DNA from: Mesorhizobium sp. B2-1-1
Lineage (GTDB): Bacteria > Pseudomonadota > Alphaproteobacteria > Rhizobiales > Rhizobiaceae
Direction of reading: 5' to 3'
NCBI RefSeq assembly: GCF_006442975.2
Contig: NZ_CP083955.1
Span: forward strand, 248,001 to 312,000
Length of the DNA stretch: 64,000 bases
The position numbers and the translations under genes were made by a program. A model generated the notes under the pieces. It was not told the origin of the DNA. It worked only from the letters and a program-made list of their open reading frames with translations, and searched no databases. Numbering within the stretch: position 1 is the stretch's first letter; every line of letters begins with the position of its first letter. This document shows, in pieces, positions 44,005-53,016 of the stretch.

Positions 44005-44904
44005 CTATGGTCGATCGTCTGCAGCGCGGAGTTCCCTGAGAAGGAAGTCGGTAAACGCACGGGCGGCGGGCTTTATGGTCTTTGCGCTGACAAAGAGCGC
44101 ATTCAGTTCCATCGAGCCGAAATCCCAGTCGGGCAGCACCCGAACAAGTTTCCCGGCGTCGAGCTCTGCCCGCGCGCTGTTTTCGCTCGATGCGGCGACC
44201 CCCAACCCGGCGACAGCGCTTGCCGTGGCTACTTCGTTGGTGGTGATCGAGAGCGCGCTATCAACGCGCACGGAGGTGATGCGGCCGCCCTTGCGGAAGG
44301 AGAAAGTCGGCGAGGGATGCGCTGGACTGATGATCACCGAGTGGTGCACGAGATCCGACGGCATCGTGGGTGTGCCGCGCTCCTGTAAGTAGCCTGCCGA
44401 GGCCGTGAGTACCCTTGGCTGGTGGATGAGTTTGCGCGCCATCGCGCTGGAGTCGGGGAGGGCGCCGAACTGCAACGACACGTCGAGGCCCTCAGTCACG
44501 AGGTCTGGGTAGCGGTCCGTCACTCGGAGCTCGATTTTCAGCGCCGGATGCTGCTTCGTAAACGCGCCAAGCCGCGGGATGATCTCCCTGAGCGCGAAAC
44601 TTGTCGGCGTGCCGACGCGAAGCGAGCCGCGCAACTCTCCTGTTCCGCGCGCCTCGTGGTCGGCATCGTCGAGCGCTGCGAGGATCGTTTCGACGCGCAT
44701 CAAGTACGTCGCGCCGGCCTCGGTCAGCGTCACTGCTCGCGTGGTGCGGCTAAAAAGCGTCGCGCCGACCTCCTCCTCGAGCGCAGCGATCAGCCTGGAT
44801 GCGGACGGCTGCGACAGGCCAAGTTCGCGCCCGGCACGGGAGAAGTTGCCGACGCGCGCGGCGCGAGCAAACAGTCTGAGTGCTGAGAGTCGGTCGTTCA
44901 TCAC
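44005..44904 (-). CDS. LysR-family regulator
   Basis: The 299-residue protein has the helix-turn-helix LGLSQPSASRLIAALEEEVG in its N-terminus (MMNDRLSALRLFARAARVGN). The effector domain reads LRVGTPTSFALREIIPRLGA. Start at 44904 or 44901. A small hydrophobic frame (44923-45111) lies just upstream on the same strand. There is no clear divergent partner, and the target is unknown. Confidence 0.87.
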   Translation of the reverse strand: MMNDRLSALRLFARAARVGNFSRAGRELGLSQPSASRLIAALEEEVGATLFSRTTRAVTLTEAGATYLMRVETILAALDDADHEARGTGELRGSLRVGTPTSFALREIIPRLGAFTKQHPALKIELRVTDRYPDLVTEGLDVSLQFGALPDSSAMARKLIHQPRVLTASAGYLQERGTPTMPSDLVHHSVIISPAHPSPTFSFRKGGRITSVRVDSALSITTNEVATASAVAGLGVAASSENSARAELDAGKLVRVLPDWDFGSMELNALFVSAKTIKPAARAFTDFLLRELRAADDRP

Positions 44905-44922
44905 TTGGTGGCTCGCGGCGGG

Positions 44923-45078
44923 CTACACGGAGGTCGGATCCAGCACGAGGGCCAGGATCGTATCGAGCGCGGCGGCCACCGCCACCGCAGCGCAGACGGC
45001 GGCGACCCCAAACCCCCGTGCTCGTTGGAAGCGAAAAAGGCCGACTGCGGTCGCGAGTGCGGCTTTCCAGGCATTCAT
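44923..45078 (-). CDS. Possible small membrane protein
   Basis: The 51-residue frame from MNAWKAALATAVGLFRFQRA has one long hydrophobic stretch (FGVAAVCAAVAVAAALDTIL). It ends 18 bases before the LysR start on the same strand and could be co-transcribed. No homologue is recognised and the ribosome site (TGAGGAGACC) is reasonable, so coding is possible but not certain. Confidence 0.3.
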   Translation of the reverse strand: MNAWKAALATAVGLFRFQRARGFGVAAVCAAVAVAAALDTILALVLDPTSV

Positions 45079-45429
45079 CGGTCTCCTCAGCGGCACCATG
45101 CTCTGCAACACCTGGGAAGTAGTGCCTATCGACTCTCAACATAATCGTCTATCTGTGAGACACCGCCTCTCGGCATATGAGAGTAGGTAGTTTGCGTGCT
45201 CCTGGCGGCGCTATGGGATGTCGGCGGCAATATCCCCTGCGATTAGGAAGTCACGGTCCCTCGCTACGAGCCGCCCCCACGCTTCTGATCTCAGCGCGCC
45301 TCTTCATTCAGCGCGCAGCGCAGTTGGTGTCAAACCGCGAAACGCCGGTATCATTCAACCGCTCGTCGCTCAGGTGCGGTCGTTAGCTCTGGCCGCTGAT
45401 TATCTTTTTGCCGCGGGGCGCCGCTTAGT

Positions 45430-45660
45430 CCATGCCGGCCGCGCTGATCGCCTTATATTCGTGGAGCAGCCGCGCACCCATACAGCGCAGCGCGCCACGG
45501 AAGGTCAGGGTGCGCCAATGGCCGCGCGGAGCCAGGGCGCACAGCCGCTTCCACTTCGGCCGCCAACATGACAGCGAGCCATGTTGGCCTTGATCCACGG
45601 CTCATCGAACAGGCACTGGGGATCGGGCCCGGTCTGCGAGGATCCAAACGCAAGCGCCTG
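45430..45660 (-). pseudogene. IS630-family transposase relic
   Basis: Minus frames read DPQCLFDEPWIKANMAR, then after a frameshift RPKWKRLCALAPRGHWRTLT followed by FRGALRCMGARLLHEYKAIS AAGMD and a stop. The pattern FIDE.W.KTNMA...PRGHWRTLTF is that of IS630-type DDE transposases. Only a short central part is left. Upstream (45112-45429) nothing is recognised. Confidence 0.6.
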
Positions 45661-45718
45661 CTGGCGAGATCAGCGCACGCCAGATACGCGTTAGTCTTCC
45701 AGGTGTCTTTTATAAATT

Positions 45719-48460
45719 TTGAGTAGAGGCGAAGAGATTCGATTAAGTCGGCTCCGATATCCTGCGCCAACTGGAAATCAGGGCGACCGAGATTCCATCT
45801 TGCCATTTGCTATTCATCAGCGCTTCCGCACCTTGATGACCTGGACCAGTCTTCCGGCAGTGATCGCCCTTGCGGTGCTGTTAACTGCCGGAATTTTTGC
45901 GGACCATCAAAACAGCATTGTAACCGAGCAGGCATTGCGCGTTGACGTTGCGAAGGAGATGAACCTCGTTCGCGCCAAACTTGAGGGTAATGTCAACGGA
46001 GACCTTCAACTGGCGCGTGGTCTGGTCGCGACGATCGTTACTGAACCGAACATGAGCCAAGCTCGCTTTGCCAAACTGGCAAAGAGCCTCTTTCGCGAGA
46101 AGACACAGATCAGAAACATTGCCGGCGCCCCTGACCTGGTCGTCTCGTTGATGTATCCGAGGGAAGGCAATGAAAAAGCGATAGGGCTGGACTTCCGCGA
46201 AGACGAAAAGCTGCGCGAAGCAGTACTTCGGGCACGCGATAACAAGCAACTGGTGTTAGCCGGGCCGGTAGAACTCAAACAAGGAGGTCAGGCATTCATC
46301 GGGCGATTTCCTGTCTTCCTTGACCGTGACGGCCCTCGCGAGACGTTCTGGGGCATAGTGGCCGCCGTGATCGACGTTCCGAAGCTGTACGCGGACAGCG
46401 GTCTTTTAGACAAGAACCTGCCAATCGAAATCGCTCTGACAGGTAAGGACGCTCTCGGGAGAAGCGGGGCGCGATTTTACGGTCCCGCGTACGTGACGGA
46501 ACAAGATCCCGTCACTTCCGAGGTGCGGTTGCCGACAGGATCTTGGCAAATTTCCGCCATTCCCAAGGGTGGCTGGAACACCACGCCCCGCAACGCCTGG
46601 ATTTTGCGACTAACAATGCTCATCGGCGGCGCCCTGGTCGTGGTTCCGATCGTCTTTGCGGGGCGGCTTCTCAATCAGCGGTATAAGCATTACGCCGATC
46701 TGCGCCGCGGCGAACGACGACTGGCACAGCTTTCAGAGAGGCTGGAGCTTGCGCTTGACGCCTCGCAAATTGGCGTCTGGGAGCAGGATCTCGACTCGGA
46801 CATTATATTCTGGGACGACCGCCTGAACGAAATCTATGGCAAGTCAGCAGATGGCGAACCAAGAACCTTCGAAGAGTGGTCAAGATCGATCCACCCTGAC
46901 GATCTCGACGAGGCTAAGCGGGATTTCGCGCAAGGGATCGCAACCGGCATATACTCTTCGCAATATCGTGTGGTGCTTCCCAATGGAGTTGTCCGACACG
47001 TCCGCGTGCGTGCCAAGACTTACAGGGACGGCACCGATCACAAAATGGTTGGCGCGGAATGGGACGTGACGGCGGATGTGATCCAGACACGGGAACTGGA
47101 ACGGGCAAAGGATCTCGCCGAAACGAGGAGTGCTGAGCTTGAGGCGGCGACAGCGCGCAATGAGCATACGGCGCTTCACGACTCACTGACCGGCCTTCCG
47201 AATCGCCGCCACCTTGACACGATGCTCGATAGCTACGCCGTCACAGGCTCAACGCCTGGCAGCGGCGCCGCGCTTCTGCATCTTGATCTCGATCGTTTCA
47301 AACAGATAAATGGCACGCTCGGCCATGCCATCGGCGACGCCGTGCTGATCCATACCGCAAAGGAGCTGACATCAACTGTTCGCTCATCAGACTTCGTTGC
47401 CCGAGTCGGAGGCGATGAGTTTGTGGTAGTCTGCAGACGCGATATCTCAACTGATCAGCTTAAACAGCTGGCCGACCGCATCATACATAGATTGCGGCAG
47501 CCGATTCCCTACAAGGACCATCAATGCCGTATCGGCGTTAGCATCGGGATCGCAGTCGATGCGGACGGTCCCATCGACGGCCCACGCCTGATGGTCAACG
47601 CGGATATAGCCCTTTACCGGGCCAAGAGTCGGGGACGCAATCGATATGAGTTCTTCACCCAGGACCTCCACTCTGAGATCATCCGGACCAAACGGGTAGC
47701 CGACGAGATCCTCGCAGGGTTGGAACGCAACGAGTTTGTTCCACATTACCAGCTACAGTTCGATGCCAAAACGCTGGAGGTTGCGGGCGTTGAGGCGCTG
47801 GCGCGCTGGAACCATCCCGCCGACGGACTTCAGACGCCAGCCGGGTTCCTCAAGATTGCTGAAGAGTTGAATGTCGTTTCAATTATTGACCGACTAGTAC
47901 TGGAACAAACCCTCCACGACCTTGATCGCTGGCAGAGGGCCGGCCTCCTGGTTCCGCGCGCTTCGGTGAACGTCTCCGCGAGACGGCTTCAGGACGAGGA
48001 GCTGATCACCAGCCTGACGTCACTTTCGATAAAACCAGGAACCGTTTCGTTCGAACTTCTAGAATCAATCTTCCTCGACGACAACGATGAGCTTATGATC
48101 TGGAACGTCAACCAGATCAAGGAACTCGGAATCGACATCGAAATTGACGATTTCGGCACCGGCCATGCGTCGATTGTCAGCTTGCTCAAGCTTCAACCGC
48201 GACGGTTGAAAATTGCACGCCAGCTAGTTGGTCCAATCGCCAGGTCAGCCCAGCAGCGAGAGGTCGTACAATCGATTGTGCAGATTGGCCGGTCCTTGGG
48301 CGTGGAGGTCATCGCCGAAGGTGTCGAGACGATGCAGCAGGCCAAGGTCCTCAAGAATTTAGGCTGTGACATCTTGCAAGGCTATGCGCTGAGCCGACCA
48401 ATGACCGCACACGGCATCACGAAGTTGTTAAACAACCGGCGAATGCTCGCAGCATCATGA
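45719..48460 (+). CDS. Membrane-bound GGDEF-EAL cyclic-di-GMP enzyme with CHASE and PAS domains
   Basis: This protein of about 913 residues has a transmembrane helix near residues 40-62 (LPAVIALAVLLTAGIFA) and a periplasmic CHASE-like domain to about 295. A second helix is near 300-320. A PAS domain (LALDASQIGVWEQDLDSDII) follows, then GGDEF (LHDSLTGLPNRRHLDTML, RVGGDEF) and EAL (VGVEALARW-like GVEALARWNHPA, IDDFGTG). GGDEF and EAL motifs are intact, so it may make and/or degrade c-di-GMP. The start is uncertain (TTG 45719, or TTG at 45799); no ATG lies before the first helix. Confidence 0.88.
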   Translation: MSRGEEIRLSRLRYPAPTGNQGDRDSILPFAIHQRFRTLMTWTSLPAVIALAVLLTAGIFADHQNSIVTEQALRVDVAKEMNLVRAKLEGNVNGDLQLARGLVATIVTEPNMSQARFAKLAKSLFREKTQIRNIAGAPDLVVSLMYPREGNEKAIGLDFREDEKLREAVLRARDNKQLVLAGPVELKQGGQAFIGRFPVFLDRDGPRETFWGIVAAVIDVPKLYADSGLLDKNLPIEIALTGKDALGRSGARFYGPAYVTEQDPVTSEVRLPTGSWQISAIPKGGWNTTPRNAWILRLTMLIGGALVVVPIVFAGRLLNQRYKHYADLRRGERRLAQLSERLELALDASQIGVWEQDLDSDIIFWDDRLNEIYGKSADGEPRTFEEWSRSIHPDDLDEAKRDFAQGIATGIYSSQYRVVLPNGVVRHVRVRAKTYRDGTDHKMVGAEWDVTADVIQTRELERAKDLAETRSAELEAATARNEHTALHDSLTGLPNRRHLDTMLDSYAVTGSTPGSGAALLHLDLDRFKQINGTLGHAIGDAVLIHTAKELTSTVRSSDFVARVGGDEFVVVCRRDISTDQLKQLADRIIHRLRQPIPYKDHQCRIGVSIGIAVDADGPIDGPRLMVNADIALYRAKSRGRNRYEFFTQDLHSEIIRTKRVADEILAGLERNEFVPHYQLQFDAKTLEVAGVEALARWNHPADGLQTPAGFLKIAEELNVVSIIDRLVLEQTLHDLDRWQRAGLLVPRASVNVSARRLQDEELITSLTSLSIKPGTVSFELLESIFLDDNDELMIWNVNQIKELGIDIEIDDFGTGHASIVSLLKLQPRRLKIARQLVGPIARSAQQREVVQSIVQIGRSLGVEVIAEGVETMQQAKVLKNLGCDILQGYALSRPMTAHGITKLLNNRRMLAAS

Positions 48461-48797
48461 GATCAGCGCGCGCGCGACGAGCATCGGCGCCCGCCAACCC
48501 CCGTTTGCGGCCCCTGCGCATGACCAAGCGGATGTACTAGCGCCATTTCACGCGCCAGACCAATGGCTTTTCTAACAAGGCAGAGGCTCACGCCAGCCCG
48601 GTGGCCTCCATTCCAGGTATTACAATTGAGCGACGCATTGATGCCTCGCGCCGCATGACGCAGGCGATAGCCGCTGGCGTCACTGGCAAGCTTTTGGAGA
48701 TTGGTCACATCCTTAAGCTTCTCGAAGGGAAGGAAGCAGAACCGAAGGCTCGCGGCTCACTTCGGATACGACAGGCCGGGTAGGTTCTTTCAGGTTC
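48461..48797. other. Short frames only
   Basis: Frames in this 337-bp gap between the GGDEF-EAL gene and the insertion-sequence fragment resemble no family; probably flanking debris of the element. Confidence 0.35.
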
Positions 48798-49521
48798 TCA
48801 TGATCGACCAGGGGACTGGGGCTTATCGGAGTAGAATGCGACTGGGCAGCCGTGTGCCTTCAGATAGAGTTCCAGCGCCTCGAAGGAGCTGAAGGTGCTC
48901 TCCGACTTCACAAAGCGAAGCTGCTGGAGCTTGCTCGTGGCGTCGTCGATGAAGACGAGCAGGGTGCATGGATCGCCCCGCTCCTCGAACCAACGGTGAT
49001 CACTGCCGTCGATCTGCACCAGCTCGCCATAAGATTCTCGACGCAAACGAGGCTGATGGAATGTCCGGCGCTGCTTGCGCGACAGCCAGATTCCGGCTTC
49101 CGCCATCCATTTGCGCAACGTCTCTCGCGACACGATCAGGCCGTGGTTCGCCGCCAACTTCTCGGCCGCCAAGGTCGGCCCGAAGTCGAGATAGTGTTCC
49201 CGAACCAGCCGAACCGCCAACTCACCGATGCCGGCGACATATCGATGGTTCGACGGTCGTCCTCGAGCCTTGTGCCGAAGTGCCGCGGCGCCTTCAGTCC
49301 GGAACGCCTTCAGCAGATGCTGGACCTGGCGCGTTGTCATATCCAGGACATGCGCCGCCGAGACAACCGTCATGCGCCGCTCCAAAACCTTCGACAGCAC
49401 CTCGATGCGTTGCAGCTCGCGCTCGCTCATTAAGATCAGTCCCAACCCGCCGTCTCCCTCGCTCATCGGCGAGCAGGGCGACATTCCTACTTTGCGGAAT
49501 CAAGACATTTCTATTTTGCGG
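48798..49521 (-). mobile_element. ISNCY-type insertion sequence, truncated
   Basis: A transposase frame (48798-49484) starts near 49427 (MSERELQRIEVLSKVLERRM) and has the helix-turn-helix VVSAAHVLDMTTRQVQHLLK and the DDE start LVQIDGSDHRWFEERGDPCT. It breaks at VAFYSDK followed by foreign residues PQSPGRS, so its C-terminal third is gone. Ahead of the gene, GACATTCCTACTTTGCGG (49480-49497) and GACATTTCTATTTTGCGG (49504-49521) form a tandem terminal repeat with a 24-bp period. The distal end is missing. Confidence 0.75.
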
Positions 49522-49616
49522 CAATACCCATAAGTCGCATAACATGTATTATGGAACTAACATTTGTGATTACTATTCATATACTTATGTGAACTTCAAT
49601 ATTTCGATTGGACAAG

Positions 49617-50066
49617 CTAACCGGGAAGCCCGATGAACGGATTCTGATACCGAACTCCGAGCGGTCTGAAATCCTTTTCATTGTCCGTGAGCACGATTAG
49701 ATCGTGTTGCGTGGCTGTGGCAGCAATCGCGATATCCTCGAAACCGGGAGAGATGCCAGCTCCGCGGGCGACTGCCATAAGTTGCCCGGTTATCGTTGCC
49801 GTCTCGAGATCAAGAGGCAGAATGCGGCTACCGTAGTAGTGACGAATTTCTCCCCACCACTCAGCGAGCGCGGCCGCTTTTTTGGTGGCACCGGTTCGCT
49901 TGGCGTTCGCAATACCGTCCTCGATCTCAGCCGAGGTGATGACGGACAGCCAAAGGTCGGAGGATCTGTCGACGATCCAGGCAACTAGTCTTTCATCGGA
50001 GGGTGTCCTGCGTCTCGAGGGGGCGAGCAAACTGACGACATTCGTATCCAGAAGGTACAACGTCAA
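49617..50066 (-). CDS. vapC: PIN-domain toxin, VapC family
   Basis: The 149-residue protein has the PIN RNase signature: LLDTNVVSLLAPS with the first Asp, SAEIEDGIANAK with the Glu, and PGFEDIAIAATATQHDLIVL with the third acidic site. PIN toxins cut tRNA or mRNA. The gene overlaps the antitoxin stop by ATGA, the usual TA layout. The length fits. It is probably a maintenance or stress module of this island. Confidence 0.9.
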   Translation of the reverse strand: MTLYLLDTNVVSLLAPSRRRTPSDERLVAWIVDRSSDLWLSVITSAEIEDGIANAKRTGATKKAAALAEWWGEIRHYYGSRILPLDLETATITGQLMAVARGAGISPGFEDIAIAATATQHDLIVLTDNEKDFRPLGVRYQNPFIGLPG

Positions 50067-50314
50067 AACGCCGGGTCACGCAGAGCCCGTGCGGGCTTTC
50101 GGCTTCGCGCTGGCAGGTCGCCGTCCTCCAAGGGCGAGTTTGTAAGCAACCAACCCAGCGATGGCACACGGGAAAGGCGCTCGTAGTCCGCATAGCTGAT
50201 TACGACAGCCTCTCTTTTGCCGTGACGGGTGACAACCGTCGGTGCGCCTGCAACCGCTTCGTCGACCACATGCGAGAACGTCGCCTTCACGTCTTTAAGC
50301 TGAATCTCTTTCAT
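50063..50314 (-). CDS. Phd/YefM-type antitoxin
   Basis: The 83-residue protein begins MKEIQLKDVKATFSHVVDEA then VAGAPTVVTRHGKREAVVIS, the typical Phd/YefM DNA-binding fold. The C-terminal tail (from YERLSR on) should neutralise the PIN toxin. It is the first gene of the pair. The upstream 50 bases contain TATATGACTACTTTGGTCA, possibly the promoter with the autoregulatory site. Confidence 0.88.
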   Translation of the reverse strand: MKEIQLKDVKATFSHVVDEAVAGAPTVVTRHGKREAVVISYADYERLSRVPSLGWLLTNSPLEDGDLPARSRKPARALRDPAF

Positions 50315-50399
50315 CTTGACAGCCCTGTGACCAAAGTAGTCATATAGCTTATGGAGCGAGCCTTGACAAGAAGGCCGTAGCCCAACTGTCGTAAGCAGA

Positions 50400-50436
50400 T
50401 GAGTTGTCCGGATTAGGTAGCACGTGAGTTGTCCGG
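50400..50436 (+). repeat. Tandem terminal repeat of the second ISNCY-type element
   Basis: TGAGTTGTCCGG occurs at 50400-50411 and again at 50425-50436, a 25-bp period, just before the transposase. The same architecture (two copies, 24-25 bp apart) marks the first element at 49480-49521. Confidence 0.65.
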
Positions 50437-50463
50437 TTTTATCGCCAGCGGATGGAGGCTGGG

Positions 50464-51425
50464 GATGAAGCGGGCAGCGTGGCTACAGGACCGGAGAATG
50501 CAGAAGTTTCGAGACGTATTGAGCCGCTGGAATGGTGGCGATCTTTCGATGATGGAGGCAGGCGAGTTGCTTGGCATGTCGGAGCGGCAATTCCGACGCT
50601 ACCGCGACCGGTACGAAGAGGCTGGGGAAGCAGGGTTGCTGGATCGGCGCTTGGGCAAGCTTTCGACGCGTCGGGTGCCGGCGGAAGCGATTGAGGAGAT
50701 GCTGGAGCTTTACCGTCATCGCTACCTCGGCTGGAATGTGAAGCATTTCCACGAGCACCTGCTGCGCGATCACCATTTCAGCTGGGGTTACACCTTCATC
50801 AAGACGCAGCTCCACGCGGCGGGCCTTGTGGAACGGGCCAAGCGGCGCGGTGCTCACCGGCGCAAGCGGGAGAGGAAGCCTTGCGAGGGGATGATGCTGC
50901 ATCAGGATGGCAGCCGTCATCGATGGCTGGTGGGTGAGCCGATGCTGGACCTGATCGTGACGATGGACGATGCGACGAGCACGATCTATTCGGCCTTCCT
51001 GATCGAGGAGGAAGGCACGGCGTCGAGCTTTCAGGGCCTTCTGGAGACATTCGTCGCCAAGGGATTGCCATCGAGCCTCTACAGCGATCGCGGCAGCCAC
51101 TATTTCGTGACGCTGAAGGCCGGCGAGGCGGTCGACAAAAGCCGGCTGACCCAGGTCGGCCGGGCGCTCGAGCGGCTGGGTATCGAACATATTCCAGCCT
51201 ATTCCCCTGAAGCGCGAGGCCGCTCGGAGCGGATGTTCTCCACCTTGCAGGATCGGCTGCCGAGGGAGCTGGCGCTGGCCGGAATTGCCGACATCGAGGC
51301 CGCCAACCGGTTCATCGCCCAGACCTACCTACCAGCTCACAATGCCCGCTTCGCCAGGCCGGCCGCGGTCGAGGACAGCGCCTTTGTCGCCGCAGATCCG
51401 CAACAACTGGCCCAGATCCTGTGCA
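50464..51425 (+). mobile_element. ISNCY-type insertion sequence, truncated transposase
   Basis: The transposase region (MKRAAWLQDRRMQKFRDVLS) has HTH LSMMEAGELLGMSERQFRRY and catalytic pieces LHQDGSRHRWLVGEPMLDLI, LYSDRGSHYF and PAYSPEARGRSERMFSTLQD. After QQLAQILC (about 51424) the frame enters unrelated sequence, antisense to a TraA-like relaxase. The C-terminal part and the distal terminus are lost. The open frame nevertheless runs on to 52054 by chance. Confidence 0.8.
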
Positions 51426-51429
51426 ACGC

Positions 51430-51735
51430 CATCTGCCTCGACGCAACCATTCCGGCCTCGTCCATCACGAAAACGGTCTTGCCGTCGAGGAGGTCAGTAC
51501 CCCTCCCCCACCGAAGCTCCCATGACGCCAATGTGCGCGCCGCGATTGCCGCTTCCTTTTCCAGGCCTTCGGCCGCCTTGCCGGCGAGCGCCCCACCAAC
51601 GACGCGAAAACCTTCGCGTTCCCAAGCCTCCCGTGCCGCTTTCAGCGCGCTGGTTTTTGCGGGCTGGACTTGGAACGTCGCGCCTTGTCGGGGGTTGCCC
51701 TTCAGCGCGCGCGGATCGACAAATTTCAGTTCCAT
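51430..51735 (-). pseudogene. Fusion fragment: ParB-like start joined to TraA-type relaxase
   Basis: From ATG 51735 (AAGGAG site) the frame reads MELKFVDPRALKGNPRQG, the start of a ParB-like nuclease-domain protein of rhizobial islands. It continues directly into KAAREAWEREGFRVVGGALA and ELRWGRGTDLLDGKTVFVMD EAGMVASRQM, the helicase part (Walker B DEAGM) of a TraA-type relaxase. An ISNCY element truncates it at about 51428. A deletion must have joined two genes. Confidence 0.65.
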
Positions 51736-52026
51736 GGAAATGCTCCTTACGGGGTTGCCGGACACAGCCCGTCGCTGCGTCCTTTCTCGTCTTCTTCTCG
51801 AAGACACCCCCCGGCCCGCGGAGCGAGCGGGCCGGTGCAACTGCGGCCGAGCATCCCTGCCCGGCAGGACAAGCGGGGCTAACAGCCCTGCGAAGGACGA
51901 CGTGGCCGGGATCGCGAGCGGCGCGGTTGAGCGCAAGCGTCAGCGGTCCGCTCGATCTGCGAGCAGGTTTTCCCCTCCCCTTCCTTCTCAGCCTTCTTCC
52001 CAAATTTGGATTGAACCCCGCTATTC
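51736..52026. other. Upstream region of the fused fragment and toxin pair
   Basis: GC-rich non-coding sequence with GGCCCGCGGAGCGAGCGGGCC, a short hairpin, near 51815-51836. Nothing else is recognised. Confidence 0.3.
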
Positions 52027-52044
52027 TGACGCTATATTGCGTCA
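52027..52044. promoter_or_regulatory. Palindromic operator upstream of the Xre-RES pair
   Basis: TGACGCTATATTGCGTCA is an inverted repeat (TGACGC/GCGTCA, 6-bp spacer) overlapping an AT-rich promoter-like stretch. It lies about 35 bases upstream of the antitoxin start. The Xre-type antitoxin probably binds it to autoregulate. A further GCGTCA half-site lies at 52074-52079. Confidence 0.6.
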
Positions 52045-52078
52045 TAATTATTGACATACAGGAATGGAGGTAAGCGTC

Positions 52079-52429
52079 ATGGGACTTGCCCAATATGCTG
52101 ACGGCGGACTTTTTTCACCGCGCAAAATCGCAGACGCCTTGCGTACTACCAGCGAGGAGATCGCCCGAACCGCCGGTCTCGGAAAGGATGCCATCCAGCG
52201 CAAGGACCGCATTGGCTCGGACAAGACGCAGCGACGGCTGCGCGAGATGTCGGAGATCGTCAACAAGGTCGAGCCCCGCTTCGGCTCGGCGCTGATGGCC
52301 TATGCCTGGTATCGCTCCGAGCCCCTGCCCGGCTTTTCCGGCCTGACCGCGATGCAACTGGTCCGTGATGGGCGCGCCGATGACGTGCTCGACTATATCG
52401 ACGCGGTCGACGCCGGCGTTCACGCCTGA
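52079..52429 (+). CDS. Xre/ParS-type antitoxin (RES-Xre system)
   Basis: The 116-residue protein starts MGLAQYADGGLFSPRKIADA and has a helix-turn-helix (SEEIARTAGLGKDAIQRKD). The C-terminal toxin-binding (DUF2384/MbcA) domain reads AYAWYRSEPLPGFSGLTAMQ then LVRDGRADDVLDYIDAVDAG. The start at 52079 has GGAGG at a good distance; an in-frame ATG at 52064 is less likely. It precedes the RES toxin by eight bases. Confidence 0.9.
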   Translation: MGLAQYADGGLFSPRKIADALRTTSEEIARTAGLGKDAIQRKDRIGSDKTQRRLREMSEIVNKVEPRFGSALMAYAWYRSEPLPGFSGLTAMQLVRDGRADDVLDYIDAVDAGVHA

Positions 52430-52437
52430 TCCGGTCG

Positions 52438-52935
52438 ATGCATTTCAAGGGGGAACTCTATCGGGCGCTGAATCCGATCTATGCACGCGAGCGGATGTCT
52501 GGCCGTGGCGCGGAGCTTTACGGTGGCCGTTTCAACCGGAAAGGAACGCAAGCGCTCTATATGTCCTTGTCGGTCATGACGGCGTTGCGCGAAGCCAATC
52601 GGGCCGGCAGTTTGCAGCCGACGACACTCGTGTCTTATGATGCGGATATCGAGGCGGTTTTTGACAGCCGCGACCATGAGCGCCTGCGTGCGGAGGGGAT
52701 GGATGCGGCGGGGCTCGCCGGTACGACTTGGCGCGATCAGATGAAAGCAACCGGAGAGGCGAAGACGCAAGCCTTCGCACGAAGACTTGTCGCGGCTGGC
52801 TATCATGGATTGCTCGTCAGAAGCTTCGCCCCCGGAGCGACGGAGGACGGCCTTAATCTCGTCCTCTGGACATGGAGCGATGTGGCGCCCTGCCGTCTCA
52901 CCCTGATCGACGATGAAAACCGCCTGTCGCGATAG
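52438..52935 (+). CDS. RES-domain toxin (NAD-degrading)
   Basis: The 165-residue protein has the RES fold (YRALNPIYARERMSGRGAEL, GGRFNRKGTQALYMSLSVMT) and LVRSFAPGATEDGLNLVLWT. RES toxins phosphorolyse NAD+ and cause growth arrest. The Arg, Tyr and Ser/Glu residues expected in the active-site groove are visible in these motifs. Paired with the Xre/ParS antitoxin directly upstream. Confidence 0.9.
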   Translation: MHFKGELYRALNPIYARERMSGRGAELYGGRFNRKGTQALYMSLSVMTALREANRAGSLQPTTLVSYDADIEAVFDSRDHERLRAEGMDAAGLAGTTWRDQMKATGEAKTQAFARRLVAAGYHGLLVRSFAPGATEDGLNLVLWTWSDVAPCRLTLIDDENRLSR

Positions 52936-52975
52936 CGGCGATCGAGGACAGCCGGTTATGGTTAACAAGAAGAAA

Positions 52976-53005
52976 GGCCGGCCACGCCGCGAGGCGTGAC
53001 CGGCC
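52976..53005. terminator. Hairpin after the RES toxin
   Basis: GGCCGGCCACGCC pairs imperfectly with GGCGTGACCGGCC around a GCGA loop. It lies 40 bases after the toxin stop and between it and the methylase tail on the other strand, so it could terminate transcription from both sides. No T-tract follows. Confidence 0.45.
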
Positions 53006-53016
53006 AGCACATTCGA

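Noticed and set aside
51337..51936. 200-codon minus-strand frame spanning the insertion sequence and the relaxase fragment
   Set aside because: It passes through unrelated sequence on both ends; only 51430-51735 has recognisable family sequence, so the full frame is a chance read-through.
50429..52054. 541-codon frame beginning as a transposase
   Set aside because: Only the first roughly 330 codons are transposase; the rest is antisense to the relaxase/ParB-like fragment.
52976..53005. Possible CRISPR-like or tRNA-like stem after the toxin
   Set aside because: A single hairpin without repeats, anticodon arm or conserved tRNA bases; kept only as a possible terminator.
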